NCBI GenBank assembly: GCA_963778075.1
Contig: CAVZTJ010000004.1
Span: 1 to 64,000 of the forward strand
DNA from: JASHPR01 sp963778075
GTDB lineage: Bacteria; Actinomycetota; Actinomycetes; Streptosporangiales; Streptosporangiaceae
Direction of reading: 5' to 3'
Length of the DNA stretch: 64,000 nucleotides
Shown: positions 61,177 through 64,000 of the stretch, piece after piece
Layout of the letters: each line of letters opens with the position of its first letter
Position numbering within the stretch: position 1 is the first letter of the stretch
Position numbers and translations under genes: made by a program
Notes under the pieces: generated by a model
What the model was told of the DNA's origin: nothing
The model's database searches: none
The model's input: the letters and a program-made list of their open reading frames with translations, nothing else

Positions 61177-61208
61177 TGCTCGTAACGAGCAGAATTCAGG
61201 CCAATTCT
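61177..61208. promoter_or_regulatory. Adjacent palindromes upstream of the GH27 gene
   Basis: TGCTCGT, A, ACGAGCA (61177-61191) is a perfect 15-bp palindrome. It abuts AGAATT (61191-61196) and AATTCT (61203-61208) with a 6-bp spacer. They could be the deoR terminator plus an operator, or a double operator. They lie about 100 bp before the glycosidase start. Confidence 0.45.
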
Positions 61209-61303
61209 TGCGTAATTCATGCGCATACTTGGCGTGAACCGGACCGTCCAGCATGATGGCATTTGTGCGGGCTTCCGTAACCCCGCGCATACGTGGAGGG
61301 CTC

Positions 61304-62803
61304 ATGAACAGGCTGACCCGCGCCTTAGTGGCCACGCTGGCGGCGGCGCCGCTCGTCGTCTTTGCTATCGCTCCGGCCGCCCAGGCAGCCACGAAGTTCC
61401 CCGGAGGTCCCGGCCAGACACCCGTGATGGGCTGGAGCGGCTGGAGCTTCCTTCGGCTTGGCGCGGACTCAGCGCAGGTCGAAGGGGAAGCCCGGGCGCT
61501 GGTGAGCACGGGCCTGGCCGCAGCGGGCTACCGGTACGTCAACATTGACGACGGGTGGTATCAGTGCCCGGGGCCGCAGGGCCCGAACGTGGACGCGAAC
61601 GGCCGGTGGGTCGTGAACACCGCGACCTACCCGAACGTGGGGTCGGAGAACGGCGTCCAGGCACTGGCCGCGTACGTGCACAGCCTGGGCCTGAAGTTCG
61701 GCATCTACGAGACGCCGGGCATCTCCAGCCAGGCGGTGGCGCAGAACACCCCGATCCTGGGCACCTCCTACACGGCCGACCAGATCGCCACCAGCAAGCC
61801 GGACAACAACTACAACTGCGGCGGCATGGTGGGCATCAACTACAAGGCCCCCGGCGCGCAGGCGTACGTGGACTCGGTCGTTGACGAGCTGGCGTCCTGG
61901 GGCGTCGATTACATCAAGCTCGACGGCATCACGAACGGCAACGGCGCGGACATCAAGGCCTGGCGGGCCGCGATCGAGCAGTCCGGCCGGCCGATGGTGC
62001 TGAACATCACGCAGGGCAGCTACACCATCAAGATCGCTCCGCTGCTGAAGCAGTACGCCAACCAGTGGGAGTTCACGCCGGACATCGAGATCAACGGCCC
62101 GGACGAGGGCTCGGCGAACGCCTGCAACGCGCCGCCGTTCACCGGCTGCCTGAGCGTGTTCCCGCTGACCAGCTACGCGCACTGGAGCGACAGGTTCGGC
62201 GCCGTGGCGCAGTGGCAGCCGTACGGCGGCCCGGGCGGCTTCAACGACTACGACTCGATCGAAGTCGCCGACGGCAGCGCGGACTCAGGGATGTCGCTGG
62301 CCGCCTCCGAGTCCCAGCTCAGCCTCTGGGCGCTCGGATCGGCCCCGCTCATCCTGGGCAGCGACCTGACCACGGCGGTGACGAACGCCTACGGCACCAG
62401 CGCCGGCCTCACCCGGCGGGACTTCAGGCTGCTGACGAACCGGCAGGTCATCCGCGTCGACCAGGACGCGATCGACGCGTCCCGGATCGCCGTTACCGGC
62501 ACGGCGGGCCGCAAGACCGCAGGTGACCAGGTTTTCGCCAAGGTTGACAAGCGTGGCGACGGGATCGTGGGGCTGTTCAACACCACGACCGCGACGAGCT
62601 CGGCGCCGGTCACGATCTCGACGACAGCCGCTGCGATCGGGCTGCCGCCCGACCCGCACGGCTACCTGGTGCAGGACCTGTGGCGAGGGCAGTCGGTGGT
62701 GGTCGGCGGCGCGAAGTTCTTCCGGATATCGTCCGCCGGCGTGATCCGGGCAACCGTCCCCGCAGAAGGAGTGGCCCTGTACCGGGTCATCCCGCTCCGC
62801 TGA
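61304..62803 (+). CDS. Secreted GH27 glycosidase (alpha-galactosidase family)
   Basis: 499 residues. Signal peptide 1-28 (hydrophobic core LVATLAAAPLVVFAIA, AQA cleavage). GH27 barrel: TPVMGWSGWS, GYRYVNIDDGWYQCPGPQGP, GLKFGIYETPG, VDYIKLDGIT with the nucleophile Asp207, and WEFTPDIEINGPDEG near the acid/base strand. A C-terminal beta-sandwich domain follows to residue 499. ATG 61304 has a GGAGGG site. The family also includes alpha-N-acetylgalactosaminidase and beta-L-arabinopyranosidase, so specificity is open. It probably feeds the ABC importer of this cluster. Confidence 0.92.
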   Translation: MNRLTRALVATLAAAPLVVFAIAPAAQAATKFPGGPGQTPVMGWSGWSFLRLGADSAQVEGEARALVSTGLAAAGYRYVNIDDGWYQCPGPQGPNVDANGRWVVNTATYPNVGSENGVQALAAYVHSLGLKFGIYETPGISSQAVAQNTPILGTSYTADQIATSKPDNNYNCGGMVGINYKAPGAQAYVDSVVDELASWGVDYIKLDGITNGNGADIKAWRAAIEQSGRPMVLNITQGSYTIKIAPLLKQYANQWEFTPDIEINGPDEGSANACNAPPFTGCLSVFPLTSYAHWSDRFGAVAQWQPYGGPGGFNDYDSIEVADGSADSGMSLAASESQLSLWALGSAPLILGSDLTTAVTNAYGTSAGLTRRDFRLLTNRQVIRVDQDAIDASRIAVTGTAGRKTAGDQVFAKVDKRGDGIVGLFNTTTATSSAPVTISTTAAAIGLPPDPHGYLVQDLWRGQSVVVGGAKFFRISSAGVIRATVPAEGVALYRVIPLR

Positions 62804-62828
62804 CCGCGTTCGGCGCGCCGCTGCCCAT

Positions 62829-62893
62829 CTCACCGCCCGCCCGTTGCGGTGAGAGCCGCTGTCCGTCTCACCGCCCGCCGGTTGCGGTGAGAC
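62829..62893. terminator. Two tandem hairpins after the GH27 gene
   Basis: CTCACCGC/GCGGTGAG (62829-62853) and, with a near-identical loop, GTCTCACCGC/GCGGTGAGAC (62865-62893, perfect 10-bp stem). The duplicated unit suggests a doubled terminator; no U tract follows. Confidence 0.5.
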
Positions 62894-62955
62894 GGCGCAG
62901 CGCAGCCTGGGCGGGCGGACCCCAGCTGGGCTTGCCGCCCGGGCGGCCGCTGTCA

Positions 62956-62982
62956 CTGCCCGGCAGCGGCGCTGCCGGGCAG
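62956..62982. terminator. Strong hairpin between convergent genes
   Basis: CTGCCCGGCAG (62956-62966), 5-nt loop, CTGCCGGGCAG (62972-62982): a perfect 11-bp stem, 15 bp before the end of the minus-strand gene at 62998. Likely its terminator, and a backstop for the GH27 transcript. Confidence 0.6.
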
Positions 62983-62997
62983 CGTGTCCAGCTATAG

Positions 62998-63417
62998 CTA
63001 GGCAGCGAGCAGCCGCTCGAAGAACGAACGGTACCGGCGCAGGCCATCCCTCAGGTCCTCGGTGGAGACCTCATCCCCGCCGGCCCAGCGTGACTCGAGC
63101 TGATCGCGTTCGCTGGCAAACATCTGGGCCAGACGCTGCATAAGCTCGGCGACGAGGGCGTCAGCGTCCTGGACGGCCGTTCTTGGCTCGTCCACAAACT
63201 CTGCCTGGATGTCCTTCCACCGTGCGCGCATGCTCTGCATCTCATCGCCTTCGAGCAACTGCGCATGGGCCTGCTCGCCCGCATGGGCGTCGGTGGCCTG
63301 CCGGTCGCCCGGCGGGTACTGGTCCTGGCTTCCGCGTTCCGTGCTGTCCGCACGCCCCGCGCTGGCGATCTGATCAGTGGTCAGCGCCTCGCCCTGTGCC
63401 ATTTCAGAGTGCGTCAT
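62998..63417 (-). CDS. Hypothetical charged helical protein
   Basis: 139 residues from the ATG at 63417. The first half is Gln/Glu/Asp/Ala-rich and probably disordered. The second half is helical with conserved-looking MRARWKDIQAEFVDEPRTAV, ADALVAELMQRLAQMFASER and DGLRRYRSFFERLLAA. Similar small proteins are widespread in actinobacteria without an assigned function. Confidence 0.7.
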   Translation of the reverse strand: MTHSEMAQGEALTTDQIASAGRADSTERGSQDQYPPGDRQATDAHAGEQAHAQLLEGDEMQSMRARWKDIQAEFVDEPRTAVQDADALVAELMQRLAQMFASERDQLESRWAGGDEVSTEDLRDGLRRYRSFFERLLAA

Positions 63418-63503
63418 GGTGCATCCAGTCCCTTCGGCCGCATCGCGCCCAGGTAGCCATTGATCTGTCCGTTGATGGACTGCGGCTACCCCGTGACCGT
63501 GGT

Positions 63504-63953
63504 TCAAACGCCCGGGGGACCGGTCCAGGTCAGGTCGGCAAGGTTCACGACGATCGCTTCCTGGGTGGTACGGGCGATGACGACGACCGCCTCCTCGCCT
63601 GGGTCGGGGTTCTCCTCCCGGTGCGGCACCCAGGGCGGCACATAGATGTAGTCGCCGGGGCTGGTGCGCAGCCGCCGCTCGGCCGGCTCACCGCCGGTCT
63701 CGTCGAGGAACACGAACTCCGGGTGGCCGCTGACGACGTAGATGCCGGTCTCGGAGATCCCGTGGTGGTGGTTGGCCGACGCCGTGGACGGCGCGACGTG
63801 CGTCTGGCCCATCCACAGGTCCCGTGATCCGACGCTGCCCCCGGAGATCGCCTCCAGGCGTGTCATGCCGCCGGTCTGCGCGGTCTGCCCGGACAGCGCC
63901 GAGTGGGTTATCTGGTACAGGCTCCGGTGGAAGCCGTCTTCTGCAGCCGTCAA
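63504..63953 (-). CDS. Cupin-domain protein
   Basis: 149 residues from a TTG with an AAGGA site 8 bp upstream; no ATG/GTG is in frame nearby. Cupin motif 1: ANHHHGISETGIYVVSGHPE FVF, with the His-rich metal site; motif 2: SPGDYIYVPPWVPHREENP. Metal-binding single cupin; could be an isomerase, dioxygenase or sensor. It starts near the right edge of the window, so upstream context is not visible. Confidence 0.85.
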   Translation of the reverse strand: MTAAEDGFHRSLYQITHSALSGQTAQTGGMTRLEAISGGSVGSRDLWMGQTHVAPSTASANHHHGISETGIYVVSGHPEFVFLDETGGEPAERRLRTSPGDYIYVPPWVPHREENPDPGEEAVVVIARTTQEAIVVNLADLTWTGPPGV

Positions 63954-64000
63954 CGCGATTCCTTCGCTGAGTACGCCGGTTTCCTGTCATTCTCGGTCCT

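Overview
The window is very GC-rich (about 70%), with strong G/C preference at third codon positions, frequent GTG starts, ATGA stop/start overlaps, and families typical of Actinomycetota: PadR/FtsX-ABC operons, pSAM2-like element genes, MobF relaxase, and a purK-purE pair close to an acyl-CoA dehydrogenase gene. It is most likely a chromosome of a soil-type, filamentous high-GC actinobacterium. The order cannot be fixed from the sequence alone.

Layout. 0-9 kb: a frameshifted MFS exporter with a MarR gene, then a PadR / ABC ATPase / FtsX permease operon behind a perfect 9-bp inverted repeat. A 120-bp copy of that operator and padR 5' end lies directly upstream of a secreted S33 peptidase. 6.2-6.6 kb and 8.6-14 kb: mobile-element debris (integrase N-terminus, RecB-like nuclease pseudogene, ISL3 and IS256 ends, MobF relaxase stub) with a few intact small genes (CoiA-like, GAF). 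14-19 kb: two-component system divergent from an ABC-2 exporter, one permease of which carries a large extracellular lectin-like insert. 19-25.4 kb: glycosyltransferase-like membrane protein, VOC protein, methyltransferase, flavin/F420-type oxidoreductase with divergent TetR, RusA-like protein, DUF4259 gene and a broken tyrosine recombinase. 25.6-31.2 kb: a second, paralogous two-component/ABC module, with a MacB-type permease. 31.4-35.4 kb: IS110 element and a tight minus-strand string of small element genes. 35.6-43 kb: frameshifted two-component pair, TetR, purK, purE, THUMP-like methyltransferase, acyl-CoA dehydrogenase. 43-45 kb: FtsX permease whose own padR and ATPase genes have decayed. 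45-48 kb: small membrane proteins, XRE and metallo-hydrolase remnants, Phd/RelE-type toxin-antitoxin, P-loop kinase-like protein. 49-51.5 kb: tex. 52-63 kb: a sugar-use cluster. 63-64 kb: a hypothetical protein and a cupin.

How the parts fit. The sugar cluster has an ABC importer (lipoprotein plus two permeases), a SIS-domain sugar-phosphate protein, two PfkB kinases, a DUF2090-type aldolase, two DeoR regulators and a secreted GH27 glycosidase. It reads as extracellular release, import, isomerisation or deamination, phosphorylation and aldol cleavage of a galactose- or galactosamine-like sugar. The two two-component/ABC modules look like cell-envelope or antibiotic stress responses. Both have GTTAC-type repeats at one-helical-turn spacing upstream of the regulated genes.

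Many conserved genes carry single-base frameshifts (about 940, 9,400, 22,690, 24,930, 32,210, 34,775, 35,130, 35,847, 36,893, 47,963). This suggests either an unpolished long-read assembly or real decay, and it should be settled before calling these genes dead.
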